Positions 9,549 to 18,454 of a stretch of DNA of 64,000 bases are shown here, one piece after another. Position 1 is the stretch's first letter; each line of letters begins with the position of its first letter. The notes beneath the pieces were generated by a model. The model saw only the letters and a list, made by a program, of their open reading frames with translations. It made no database searches and was not told the DNA's origin. The DNA comes from Clostridia bacterium (GTDB lineage: Bacteria > Bacillota > Clostridia > Christensenellales > CAG-138): assembly GCA_003246365.1 (NCBI GenBank), contig QKAN01000190.1, positions 57,015 through 121,014 on the forward strand, read 5' to 3'. The position numbers were made by a program, and so were the translations under genes.

Positions 9549-11133
9549 GGAAACGGGCAGCGCACGCATTGCGCACATACTGGAATGTCTGGCGTTGATC
9601 GTTGTGCTGTTTGCCGCACTGGCGCTTGCCTGTACGGGTTTGTTTGCTTCCGCAAGGATTAGCCCGGAAAGATATGATATATTACAGATCAACATATTCG
9701 ACGAAAACGAATTAACAAACGTAATTGCCGTTATTTTCGCAATTGCTGCAATGGCGCTGATCGAAAGAATTCCCGTCAGTCGAAAGTTCAATCTTTATTT
9801 CGGCGGTGCGGCGCTTTTGCTTCTCTTCGTATTCGGGGCGCTCTGGGCAACCTCCGTAAAAGCGCAGGCGGAGTCGGACGGCGATGTTCTAACGCTGATC
9901 GCGGAGTATATCATCGCCGGAGATTATGCTCAAGTTACGACGAGTGGTCAGTATTTGCATTATTATTTGGTACGGTTTCCCTACCAATGCGGGTTGCTAA
10001 CGTTTCTTGAGGTGCTGGTCCGGCTGTTTGGTTCGACCGGCGCGCTTGGAATCGCCCGGTTGATGAACGTGGGGCTTCTTGTTTCATCATACGCGGCGTT
10101 GCTGCTGATCACGCAGCGCTTGTTCAAAAACGACAGAATAACTTTTGTTACGATTCTTTTATTGTGTGCAACGCTGCAGCCTCTTTTCTCCTGCACATTT
10201 GTCTATGGTCTGATTCCTGCTTTTTCGCTTTGTGTTTGGGCGGTCTATTTTGTGCTGCGCTATTTGCAGGATGGAAAAAGATGGAACATTGCGCCTGCCG
10301 CAATTCTGTTTGCGTTTGCGGCGCTGATCCGCTCGAATACATGGATTGTGATCGTAGCGGTTGTTATCGTGCTGTTGCTTGCAGCGCTGCGGAAGAAGGC
10401 AGTTTTTCCAATTGTGTTTGCGGCCTTGATCGTAGCTTTGGCAATTCCTATGCCGAAACTTGCGCAAATAAGATATGAGACGATGCTTGATACGTCTTTT
10501 GGCACGGGATATCCGAAAAGTTACTGGATGGCGATGAGTTTGCAAGACGGTTGGAAAGCAAGCGGTTGGCACGTTCGCAGCTATCAGCTGATGATGGAAT
10601 CGTCTTATGGCGAAGATGTTGAGGCAATCGACGAGCGCGCAAAAAGTGATATTCAGGAGAAGCTGAGCGAGCTGATCAGCAATCCGGCGCGGCTAGAGCA
10701 ATATTTCTTTGAGAAGTTGGTTTCGCAATGGGACGAACCGACGTTTATGAGCATATGGATTACCAAGTCGGTTGGAACATATAAAGAACCCGGGGCTATA
10801 ACGCAGCTGGTCTACAGCGACTCGTTTGACTGGACCTATCGATTCTTTGAAGGGAAGGTTACAAAAACGCTTTATTTTGGATTTCTGCTTTTTGCCGCCG
10901 CATCCCTTAGAAAACACAAACCGGAATGGATGCTCTTGCCGTTGATCATTCTCGGCGGAATATTGTTTCATTTGCTGTTTGAGGCAAAATCGCAGTATGT
11001 GCTCGAATACATTCCGCTATTTTGCCCGTTGGCGGCGGCGGGCGCATACTCGTTTGGAAACAGTATGGACAAATTAGTGTTTGATAAAATAAAGAAGAGA
11101 AAGCTGGCAAAAATGCAAGAGGTGGCGAGATGA
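9529..11133 (+). CDS. Polytopic glycosyltransferase-like (GT-C/GT39-type) membrane protein, paralog 2
   Basis: Shares RSNTWI, PMPKLAQ, FGTGYPKSYWMAMSL and SQWDEPTFMSIWI with paralogs; start overlaps upstream stop. Confidence 0.65.
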   Translation: MEPLSIKETGSARIAHILECLALIVVLFAALALACTGLFASARISPERYDILQINIFDENELTNVIAVIFAIAAMALIERIPVSRKFNLYFGGAALLLLFVFGALWATSVKAQAESDGDVLTLIAEYIIAGDYAQVTTSGQYLHYYLVRFPYQCGLLTFLEVLVRLFGSTGALGIARLMNVGLLVSSYAALLLITQRLFKNDRITFVTILLLCATLQPLFSCTFVYGLIPAFSLCVWAVYFVLRYLQDGKRWNIAPAAILFAFAALIRSNTWIVIVAVVIVLLLAALRKKAVFPIVFAALIVALAIPMPKLAQIRYETMLDTSFGTGYPKSYWMAMSLQDGWKASGWHVRSYQLMMESSYGEDVEAIDERAKSDIQEKLSELISNPARLEQYFFEKLVSQWDEPTFMSIWITKSVGTYKEPGAITQLVYSDSFDWTYRFFEGKVTKTLYFGFLLFAAASLRKHKPEWMLLPLIILGGILFHLLFEAKSQYVLEYIPLFCPLAAAGAYSFGNSMDKLVFDKIKKRKLAKMQEVAR

Positions 11134-12782
11134 AGAAGAAAAACGGGACTATGCCGCTGCCTGAATTGGGACGCTCCCGCGTCGCAAATTTGCTCGGAAC
11201 AACGGCGGTCGGCTTTGTTTTGCTGGCGGCGTTGAGCTTGTTTTTGCTGAGTTTGTTTTTCGGCGCTCGTTTGCGCGCGTCTGTCTATGCGATTGCATCC
11301 CGCGTGGATTTGTTTCAGGAAAACGCAATAGTAAACATCATCGCTTTTTGCATTCTTTTTATACTGGTTCGTCTGATCGGAAAAATCAGAATTTCACGCA
11401 ATGTAAATATTATTGCGGGTATCGTTGTCCTACTGATGCTTACAATCGGCGGAATTGCCTGGGTCTGGTCGATATCGGGAATTCCTTCGTGCGACGCCGG
11501 TATTCTATACGATGTGGTTTTAAAAATGCATGGCGGAGAAAACGCCGCTGCCGAATTGCTGGAACAAGGCAATATGTACCGCTATTATTTGGTGAGCTAT
11601 CCGTTCCAATTCGGATATCTTTCCTATATGGATTTGATTTATTCCATCGTTGGAAGCGGATATTTTGCGGCTGCGCTTCGCGGGGCGAGCGTTTTGCTCA
11701 TCGTCGGCTCCTATGCGGCAATCATGCTTTTAACGCAGGAACTGTTTTCGGATGATCGCGTAACGCTGGTTACAATTCTGCTGCTGGGATTATGCATACA
11801 ACCGGTGCTTTACGCCGCTGCTTGCTATAGCCAGATTCCGTCGTTCACGGCGTCTGTTTGGGGCATATATGCGATGGTGCGTTACTTCAAGCACCGAAAG
11901 TTACGGAGTCTTGGTTTTGCCGTCATCGCGTTGGCAGTTGCAGTTTATATCAAACCAAACGCTTGGATCGTTATCGCCGCGCTGTGTATCGTTCTGGTGT
12001 TGGATGCGATTCGCGAAAAACGCTGGCGTTCGCTGATTGCCGTGGTCATCATTGTTGCGTGCGCGCTGCCCGCGCCAAAGCTGATTCAGACATACTATGA
12101 AAAGCAGACCAACACAACATACGGAGAAGGGTATCCGCTGGTCAGTTGGATCGCGATGTCTCTGCAGAGCGGAGAACATAGCACCGGGTGGTATGATAAC
12201 GACTATAACCTTTTACTCAAAGCGGAAGCCGGAGAGGACATGGATGCGATCAAGCAACAGAGCCTAGCAGACATTCAAACCGGATTGGCGGAAGTTATGT
12301 CTAGTGATGGCGGAATTTTCAGGTATTGCATAGAAAAAATCGGAACGCAATGGCTTGAACCGACCTTTATGTCGATTTGGGCGACAAACGGCGGCGGCGA
12401 TATTCACCCTGAACCGAAAAATGCGTTTGCGAGCATGATCTATAGCGATGCATTTGACGTAGTATTTCGTTTTGTTATGCGGTTCTATATTGTTTTTCTC
12501 TATGGCGGGTTTGCCATTTGCGCGATTTTGCTTTTGCGCAACCGAACGGATAGCCAATTGATTCTGCCGCTGATCATCCTCGGCGGTGTGCTGTATCATT
12601 TGATCTTTGAGGCACAGTCCCGCTATACGCTCAGCTACCTGCCGCTGTTTGCACCCCTTGCGGCATATGGCGTCCTCTTCTTCGGCGTAAATTCCGGAAA
12701 ATTATTTGCAAAAGACAAGCAAAAAACTGCGTTTAACAAGGCCGAAACAGCAAACGACGAGATTACGCCGGCGGCTTCTTGA
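11130..12782 (+). CDS. Polytopic glycosyltransferase-like (GT-C/GT39-type) membrane protein, paralog 3
   Basis: Shares YIKPNAWI, PAPKLIQ, YGEGYPLVSWIAMSL and TQWLEPTFMSIWA; ATGA overlap with paralog 2. Confidence 0.65.
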   Translation: MKKKNGTMPLPELGRSRVANLLGTTAVGFVLLAALSLFLLSLFFGARLRASVYAIASRVDLFQENAIVNIIAFCILFILVRLIGKIRISRNVNIIAGIVVLLMLTIGGIAWVWSISGIPSCDAGILYDVVLKMHGGENAAAELLEQGNMYRYYLVSYPFQFGYLSYMDLIYSIVGSGYFAAALRGASVLLIVGSYAAIMLLTQELFSDDRVTLVTILLLGLCIQPVLYAAACYSQIPSFTASVWGIYAMVRYFKHRKLRSLGFAVIALAVAVYIKPNAWIVIAALCIVLVLDAIREKRWRSLIAVVIIVACALPAPKLIQTYYEKQTNTTYGEGYPLVSWIAMSLQSGEHSTGWYDNDYNLLLKAEAGEDMDAIKQQSLADIQTGLAEVMSSDGGIFRYCIEKIGTQWLEPTFMSIWATNGGGDIHPEPKNAFASMIYSDAFDVVFRFVMRFYIVFLYGGFAICAILLLRNRTDSQLILPLIILGGVLYHLIFEAQSRYTLSYLPLFAPLAAYGVLFFGVNSGKLFAKDKQKTAFNKAETANDEITPAAS

Positions 12783-12827
12783 TTCGCATCCGCTTTCCTG
12801 ATATACTGAGCAAACCAAATTTGTTGC

Positions 12828-12910
12828 TGTAACGACGTTCGCATCGAACCGTTACAAGACTGCGCAAGATAAAAGCCTGCGAGGGCAATGCCCCCACGGG
12901 CCTTTTTTCC
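12828..12910 (+). promoter_or_regulatory. Two-hairpin leader with terminator-like element upstream of MATE gene
   Basis: GTAACG-ac-GTTCG-cat-CGAAC-CGTTAC hairpin, then GCCTGCGAGGGCA/TGCCCCCACGGGC hairpin and CTTTTTT, directly before the AAGGAG Shine-Dalgarno. Confidence 0.5.
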
Positions 12911-12924
12911 GTAAGGAGCAAACA

Positions 12925-14346
12925 ATGTTAAAAAAGCGTTTGGCAGATTTATTTGACCGCGGCTTCTGGGCCGCGGCGCTTCCACTTGCCCTGCCGATTG
13001 CAATGCAGAATTTGCTCATGACGTCGTTTCGCCTGATCGATACGTTGATGGTCGGCCGGCTGGGAGACGTCTCTATTGCGGCTGTCGGCCTCGCGGGGTG
13101 GGCTTCGTTTTTTGTGGAGCTGCTTGCGTTTGGCATGGCCAGCGGCGCGGCGGTGTTTGTTGCGCAATATCACGGCGCGAACAATCAAAAAGGGATGCTG
13201 CAAACTTACGGTATGATGCTCAGCTTCATGGTGCCGCTCGGGTTGATTTTTACGCTCGGCGTCGGGTTGTTTCCGGCGGCGGTAATGCGGTTGTTTACCG
13301 AAGACGCCGCACTGATCAGCGAGGGCGTAAAATATCTGCACTATGCCTGCATTTCCTATTTATCACTGACCATCAATTTGGCGCTTTCTACGATGCTGCG
13401 CTGCACCGAACAGGTGAAGATACCGATGTGGACCAGCGGTATTGCGGCGGCGTTGAACGCCATATTGAACTATACGTTTATCTTCGGCGCATTCGGCCTG
13501 CCCGCGATGGGCGTTGCCGGGGCGGGCCTTGCAACGGCGATTTCGTCTCTTGCAAACCCGGTTTTGATGCTGATTATTTCCGCCATTCGTAAAAACATCG
13601 TTATATCCCCGCTGCGTCAAATGTTTGCGTTAAAGGGGTTTTTCCGGTTGTTCTGGTCGCGCGCGCTGCCGGTGCTGCTCAACGAATTGTTCTGGAGCAT
13701 TGCGATCATCGTCGTGAATATGGTATTGGGGCGAATGGGCACAGATAATTACGCGGCGCTTACCGTGGAACGCACAATTGAAGGCCTGGTGTTCGTGTTC
13801 TTTGTCGGCCTTTGTAACGCTTGTAACATTCTCGTCGGAAAACTCATCGGCGCGGGAGACCAGGAAAACGCAAAAGCATATTCGCGCCGCTTTATGGTGC
13901 TAACGCCGACGATCGGTTTTATAATGGGACTTGTCATCGTTTCGCTGCGCTATCCGCTCATCGGGTTGTTTGACCTGTCTGAATCGGCAAAATATACGGC
14001 GCGCGTATTGTTGGTCATCTTTTCCATCGACGCGGTTGTTCGTTATATTCCGTATGTCGAAGTTGTCGGCATTTTTCGCGCGGGCGGAGACACGCGCATC
14101 GGCCTGATTACAGACGTTGTGTGCCACTATTTGTTTGTTGTCCCGGCGGTTGTACTCTGCGGACTGGTTTTTAAACTATCGTTCATTCAGACGTATATTG
14201 TCATGCTCGCGGCAGATGACATTTCCAAACTGATAATCACAATTCCGTATTACCGATCTATGCGCTGGATCAAACCGATTCAGCAGCAGGAACCGGAACG
14301 CCGGGAAGAAGCATTGATTGAGAGCGGAAACGAAACTGTTCTATAA
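12925..14346 (+). CDS. MATE family efflux transporter
   Basis: ALPLALPIAMQNLLMTSFRLIDTLMVGRLGDVSIAAVGLAGWASFF...FIFGAFGLPAMGVAGAGLATAISS. Confidence 0.93.
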   Translation: MLKKRLADLFDRGFWAAALPLALPIAMQNLLMTSFRLIDTLMVGRLGDVSIAAVGLAGWASFFVELLAFGMASGAAVFVAQYHGANNQKGMLQTYGMMLSFMVPLGLIFTLGVGLFPAAVMRLFTEDAALISEGVKYLHYACISYLSLTINLALSTMLRCTEQVKIPMWTSGIAAALNAILNYTFIFGAFGLPAMGVAGAGLATAISSLANPVLMLIISAIRKNIVISPLRQMFALKGFFRLFWSRALPVLLNELFWSIAIIVVNMVLGRMGTDNYAALTVERTIEGLVFVFFVGLCNACNILVGKLIGAGDQENAKAYSRRFMVLTPTIGFIMGLVIVSLRYPLIGLFDLSESAKYTARVLLVIFSIDAVVRYIPYVEVVGIFRAGGDTRIGLITDVVCHYLFVVPAVVLCGLVFKLSFIQTYIVMLAADDISKLIITIPYYRSMRWIKPIQQQEPERREEALIESGNETVL

Positions 14347-14541
14347 ACGCGGTGCACAGCGCGCAGATATTTTGTTTTTGTGGTATAATCAGGCATCCGA
14401 CCGACGGATATAATGTTGCATAGAGATGTATATTAAAAATATATCTTCTGAAAAAAACAAAAACAGCGATAATGCATCTGGAATGATTCCGTTTTGCAAC
14501 GCGGATATCAAACATATCCGCCAGGGGGGCAGTTCAAGCAT

Positions 14542-15897
14542 ATGGGCAAGGCGAAAACAGGCATAAAACCGATCAATGTTCTGCCGCTTGGCTTTCTTGT
14601 TATTATCTTGATCGGTACGACATTGTTGATGCTGCCGATATCGAGCAAAGATCACTCTTCGCTTCCTTTTTTAAACGCATTGTTTACGGCAACGAGCGCG
14701 ACCTGTGTTACGGGTCTTGTTGTCGTTGACACCGGAACCTTTTTTTCTGCGTTTGGACAAACGGTCATTTTGGTGCTGATCCAGCTTGGCGGTCTCGGAC
14801 TGATGACCATGTCGATGGTTCTGTTTTCGCTGACCGGCAGAAAAGTTTCCCTCCATGACCGGATGAGTATGGCGGAAGGCCTCGGAGAAAACCGCCTGCA
14901 GGGGATTGTTCGTCTCGCGCGCGGCGCGCTGCTTGTGACGGCGCTGGCTGAATTGACAGGAACCGCGCTGCTTTCATTCCGGTTTATTCCGCAATATGGC
15001 TTCTTGAAGGGCCTTTGGTTTTCAATTTTTCATAGTATTTCCGCGTTTTGCAACGCGGGGTTCGATCTGATCGGCGGCTATCGCTCGTTTACGCAGTACA
15101 GTCACGATCCATACATGTTGTTTGTACTCATGACGCTTATCGTGTCCGGCGGACTTGGGTTCGGCGTTATTTTCAACTTGCGGAACACGCGGGATTTAAG
15201 GCGACTTCGCCTGCACAGCAAAATTGTTCTGACCGGTACTGCGTTTATGATCGTGATGGGCATGCTGCTGTTTTTCTGGATTGAATACGATAATCCGAAC
15301 ACCATTGGCGACATGAATCTGTTTGATAAACTGATGAACTCGCTTTTCCAGTCGATTACACTCCGTACGGCGGGATTTAATACGATTGATCAATACTCGC
15401 TCCAAGATGCGAGCAAAGGAATCAGCATCATGTTTATGCTCGTCGGCGGCGGCCCTGCCGGAACGGCGGGCGGCCTGAAGATCACCACGATCTTTACGCT
15501 GCTTCTTGCGGCGCGGGCTTATATCCGCGGTCAGTTTGAAGCGGTTGCGTTCGGGCGCACGATTCCGCTGGAGCAAATTCGGCGTGCGCTGACCATCGTG
15601 CTGCTTGGCGGGTTGTTCCTGCTTGCGATGGCGATCATGCTCTCTTTCTCGGAGCAGGATATGGTGGCGGGCAATCTGGGGTTTGTAAACCAGATGTTTG
15701 AATCGACGAGTGCGTTTTGCACCGTTGGACTCTCGACCGGGGTTACCGGCGCAACGTCACATGTGACGCGGGTCATATTGATTTTGTTAATGTATGCGGG
15801 CCGCATCGGCATCATCACGGTTGCGGTTTCGCTTGTGGACAGCACAACGAAGGAAACGGTGCTGCATTATCCGCAGGAAGACATCCTGATCGGCTGA
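14542..15897 (+). CDS. trkH: TrkH family potassium uptake membrane protein
   Basis: LFTATSATCVTGLVVVDTGTFFSAFGQTVILVLIQLGGLGLMTMS selectivity-filter-like motifs; ATG start behind AGGGGGG. Confidence 0.93.
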   Translation: MGKAKTGIKPINVLPLGFLVIILIGTTLLMLPISSKDHSSLPFLNALFTATSATCVTGLVVVDTGTFFSAFGQTVILVLIQLGGLGLMTMSMVLFSLTGRKVSLHDRMSMAEGLGENRLQGIVRLARGALLVTALAELTGTALLSFRFIPQYGFLKGLWFSIFHSISAFCNAGFDLIGGYRSFTQYSHDPYMLFVLMTLIVSGGLGFGVIFNLRNTRDLRRLRLHSKIVLTGTAFMIVMGMLLFFWIEYDNPNTIGDMNLFDKLMNSLFQSITLRTAGFNTIDQYSLQDASKGISIMFMLVGGGPAGTAGGLKITTIFTLLLAARAYIRGQFEAVAFGRTIPLEQIRRALTIVLLGGLFLLAMAIMLSFSEQDMVAGNLGFVNQMFESTSAFCTVGLSTGVTGATSHVTRVILILLMYAGRIGIITVAVSLVDSTTKETVLHYPQEDILIG

Positions 15898-15948
15898 TGC
15901 GAAAAAGGACGAACTACAATTTGATCTGCAAGGAGCGGAGAAACGGAT

Positions 15949-16590
15949 ATGAGTAAAAGTTTTTTAATTATCGGACTCGGGCGTTTCGGACAGAGTACGG
16001 CGCGTATGCTGACTATTCTCGGACATGAAGTGTTAGCAGTCGATAAACGCGCGGACCGCGTTAACGCCGTAAAGGAAAGCGTGTTGCATGCAGTGCAGGC
16101 GGACACGACGGACGAACGGGCAATTACGCAGCTCGGCATCCGCAACTTTGACTGCGTCGTGATTTGCATTGGAGACGATATCCGCGCTTCCGTTCTTGCG
16201 ACGGTGCTTTGCCGCGAGATGGGCGCGAAAAAAATCGTTGCCAAGGCGCAGGACGATCTGCACCAGAAGCTGCTGATTAAAACCGGCGCAGATCGCGTTG
16301 TACAGCCGGAGCACGACGGCGGAATCCGTCTTGCGCGGTCGCTGGTTTCGGACGGGGTGCTCGATTCGCTGGATCTTTCCGAAGAATACAGCATTCACGA
16401 GGTCGAAATTCCGCGGGACTGGGTCGGCCGTTCCCTCGCGCAGATCGACGTCCGCAACCGCTATGGTGTTTCGATTATCGCAATGCGGCGCGACGGACAT
16501 GTTACGGTGAACATCGACCCGAACGAGACGTTCCACAAAGACGATTCTATTTATCTGCTGGGCGATGATAAGAGCCTTGAAAAATTCTGA
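15949..16590 (+). CDS. trkA: TrkA/KtrA family potassium uptake regulatory protein
   Basis: SFLIIGLGRFGQSTARMLTILGHEVLAVDKRADRV RCK_N domain plus RCK_C-like C-terminus. Confidence 0.93.
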   Translation: MSKSFLIIGLGRFGQSTARMLTILGHEVLAVDKRADRVNAVKESVLHAVQADTTDERAITQLGIRNFDCVVICIGDDIRASVLATVLCREMGAKKIVAKAQDDLHQKLLIKTGADRVVQPEHDGGIRLARSLVSDGVLDSLDLSEEYSIHEVEIPRDWVGRSLAQIDVRNRYGVSIIAMRRDGHVTVNIDPNETFHKDDSIYLLGDDKSLEKF

Positions 16591-16611
16591 TTTGAACACA
16601 CGGATATGATG

Positions 16612-16640
16612 AAAAGGCGGCGCAGTGCGCCGCCTTTTTT
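16612..16640 (+). terminator. Intrinsic terminator after trkHA
   Basis: AAAAGGCGGCGCAGTGCGCCGCCTTTTTT. Confidence 0.88.
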
Positions 16641-16722
16641 GCGGGTAAAAATTTGCCGTTTTTCGTATGTTCTGTTAAAATGCTTTTCATATATGCGATT
16701 CATCAACATCGGGAGGGGTCTC

Positions 16723-18012
16723 ATGGCAAAGCCGGAAAAAACGCTTGCGCAAACGCTGCACGCACGAAAAATTAAGAATCCGCCGAAACTGATCTATCTA
16801 ATGCTCGGCTATATCTGGCGGCTTCTGTATTTTAAGAAATTGAATCTTCATGTGGAAATGAAGGACGACCCGCGCAAATGCAAAGGACCGTATATCGTTG
16901 TGAGCAATCATGCGTCGCGGCTTGATTACATCTACACCGGCGCGGTGCTGCTGCCGCATACGTACAATTTCGTTGCGGGATACAACGAGTTTTTCCGCTC
17001 GCATCTAGCGGGAATTTTCCGGTTGTTGCAGGTGATCCCGAAAAAGAATTTTACGCCGGATATCTACACCATCAAGGAAATCGCGCGCATCATCCGCGGC
17101 GGCGGACGCGTGATGCTGTTTCCGGAGGGCATGAGCAGCATCGGCGGTGGAAACCAGCCTTGCGCCATCGGCAGCGGAAAACTGCTGAAGCATTTCGGTG
17201 TTCCGGTCTATTTCTGCAAAATCTCCGGCGGATATTTGACGAGCACAAAATATTGTCTCGACGAGCGACCCGGCGAGGTGCGCGTTGTAGTTGACAAACT
17301 TTTTTCGCCGGAGCAGATGAAAGAGATGACCGCGGACGAGATTCAGCTTGCGCTCGATCGCGCCATTCAAAACGACGACTACGAATGGAATCTGACCGAG
17401 AAAGTCCGTTACGAAGCAAACGGCAGAATTGCGCATCAACTGCATACGCTGTTGTATCGCTGCCCGCGCTGCGGCGAGGAGTTTTCCATGCGCGGTGAAG
17501 GCGAGACGATCCGCTGCACATCCTGCGGCAACGGTGCGCGGCTGAACGCGGACTACAGTTTCGAACCGCTCGAAGAAACCAGCGTTTTGCCGACCACCCC
17601 GAAGCAATGGTTTGAACAGGAGAGAAAGTTTGTTTATCAGGAGATTCTCGATCCCGCGTTCAAATTGATCGAACGCGTGCGCCTCGGCGTACTTCCGAAA
17701 TTTGAACCATTGAAAAATCTGGCGACGAGCCTGATTGCGGGAGAAGGGGAAATCTGCCTCGACCACAGCGGGTTTACCTATACGGGAACGAAAGACGGCG
17801 CGCCGTTTAGCTTCCATTTGGACCCGCATCTGCTGCCGACTTATGGCATGTGTACGGATGTTTCCCGCGTTTATACGTTTTTCGAAGGCGAGTTTTACGA
17901 GTTCTTTCCGGAGACGGAGTGCATCGGCAAGCTGTTGCTTGCAACGGAAGAACTGCATCGTCTGCACGGGGGAGAGTGGAAGAACTTTCCCTGGGCGGAC
18001 ACCTACGCGTAA
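16723..18012 (+). CDS. 1-acyl-sn-glycerol-3-phosphate acyltransferase (PlsC-like) with C-terminal extension containing a zinc ribbon
   Basis: VVSNHASRLDYIY (NHxxxxD) and LFPEGMSS motifs; RCPRCGEEFSMRGEGETIRCTSCGN; ATG behind GGGAGGGG. Confidence 0.8.
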   Translation: MAKPEKTLAQTLHARKIKNPPKLIYLMLGYIWRLLYFKKLNLHVEMKDDPRKCKGPYIVVSNHASRLDYIYTGAVLLPHTYNFVAGYNEFFRSHLAGIFRLLQVIPKKNFTPDIYTIKEIARIIRGGGRVMLFPEGMSSIGGGNQPCAIGSGKLLKHFGVPVYFCKISGGYLTSTKYCLDERPGEVRVVVDKLFSPEQMKEMTADEIQLALDRAIQNDDYEWNLTEKVRYEANGRIAHQLHTLLYRCPRCGEEFSMRGEGETIRCTSCGNGARLNADYSFEPLEETSVLPTTPKQWFEQERKFVYQEILDPAFKLIERVRLGVLPKFEPLKNLATSLIAGEGEICLDHSGFTYTGTKDGAPFSFHLDPHLLPTYGMCTDVSRVYTFFEGEFYEFFPETECIGKLLLATEELHRLHGGEWKNFPWADTYA

Positions 18013-18032
18013 TCGGGCGGAGAGAAGGCGGC

Positions 18033-18290
18033 ATGCAAAAAACAGCGGGCGCAGGCGCGGCGGCGGTAACGCTGGATCTGCACGGAAAAACGCAATATCA
18101 GGCGCGGGTAACAATTGACGCGGCGCTCAGGCGAAGCAGGGGATTGTATCGAATCCATATCATCCACGGGTATCATAACGGCACCGCGCTGAGGGACATG
18201 ATCCGGAGCGAGTATGCCGACAATCCGGCAGTTCTTCGGATCGACTTGGTTTCCGAGAGCGCGACGGATTTGGTGCTGAGGGAGTTATAA
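18033..18290 (+). CDS. Stand-alone Smr domain protein
   Basis: TLDLHGKTQYQARVTIDAAL...RIHIIHGYHNGTALRDMIR: Smr LDxHG and HGxG-like motifs. Confidence 0.75.
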   Translation: MQKTAGAGAAAVTLDLHGKTQYQARVTIDAALRRSRGLYRIHIIHGYHNGTALRDMIRSEYADNPAVLRIDLVSESATDLVLREL

Positions 18291-18292
18291 GA

Positions 18293-18322
18293 AAAAGAGC
18301 AGAGAAGGTTCTCTGCTCTTTT
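18293..18322 (+). terminator. Intrinsic terminator
   Basis: AAAAGAGCAGAGAAGGTTCTCTGCTCTTTT. Confidence 0.85.
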
Positions 18323-18429
18323 GTGATTTCGCTATTTTAACGATCGCAAACGCCGCGCTTTGTAAATCAAACGATTCCTAGATATGTATAATCTTTTGAT
18401 GGAACGGCTAATCAAAAAAGCTAAATTAG

Positions 18430-18454
18430 AAAAAAGGAGCAAAAGCTCCTTTTA
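18430..18454 (-). terminator. Intrinsic terminator of the glycosyltransferase gene
   Basis: Minus strand AAAAGGAGCTTTTGCTCCTTTTTT. Confidence 0.75.

Noticed and set aside
14390-14541. trkH leader considered as a c-di-AMP (ydaO/yuaA) riboswitch
   Set aside because: Conserved ydaO sequence elements are not present; only a simple hairpin near the RBS
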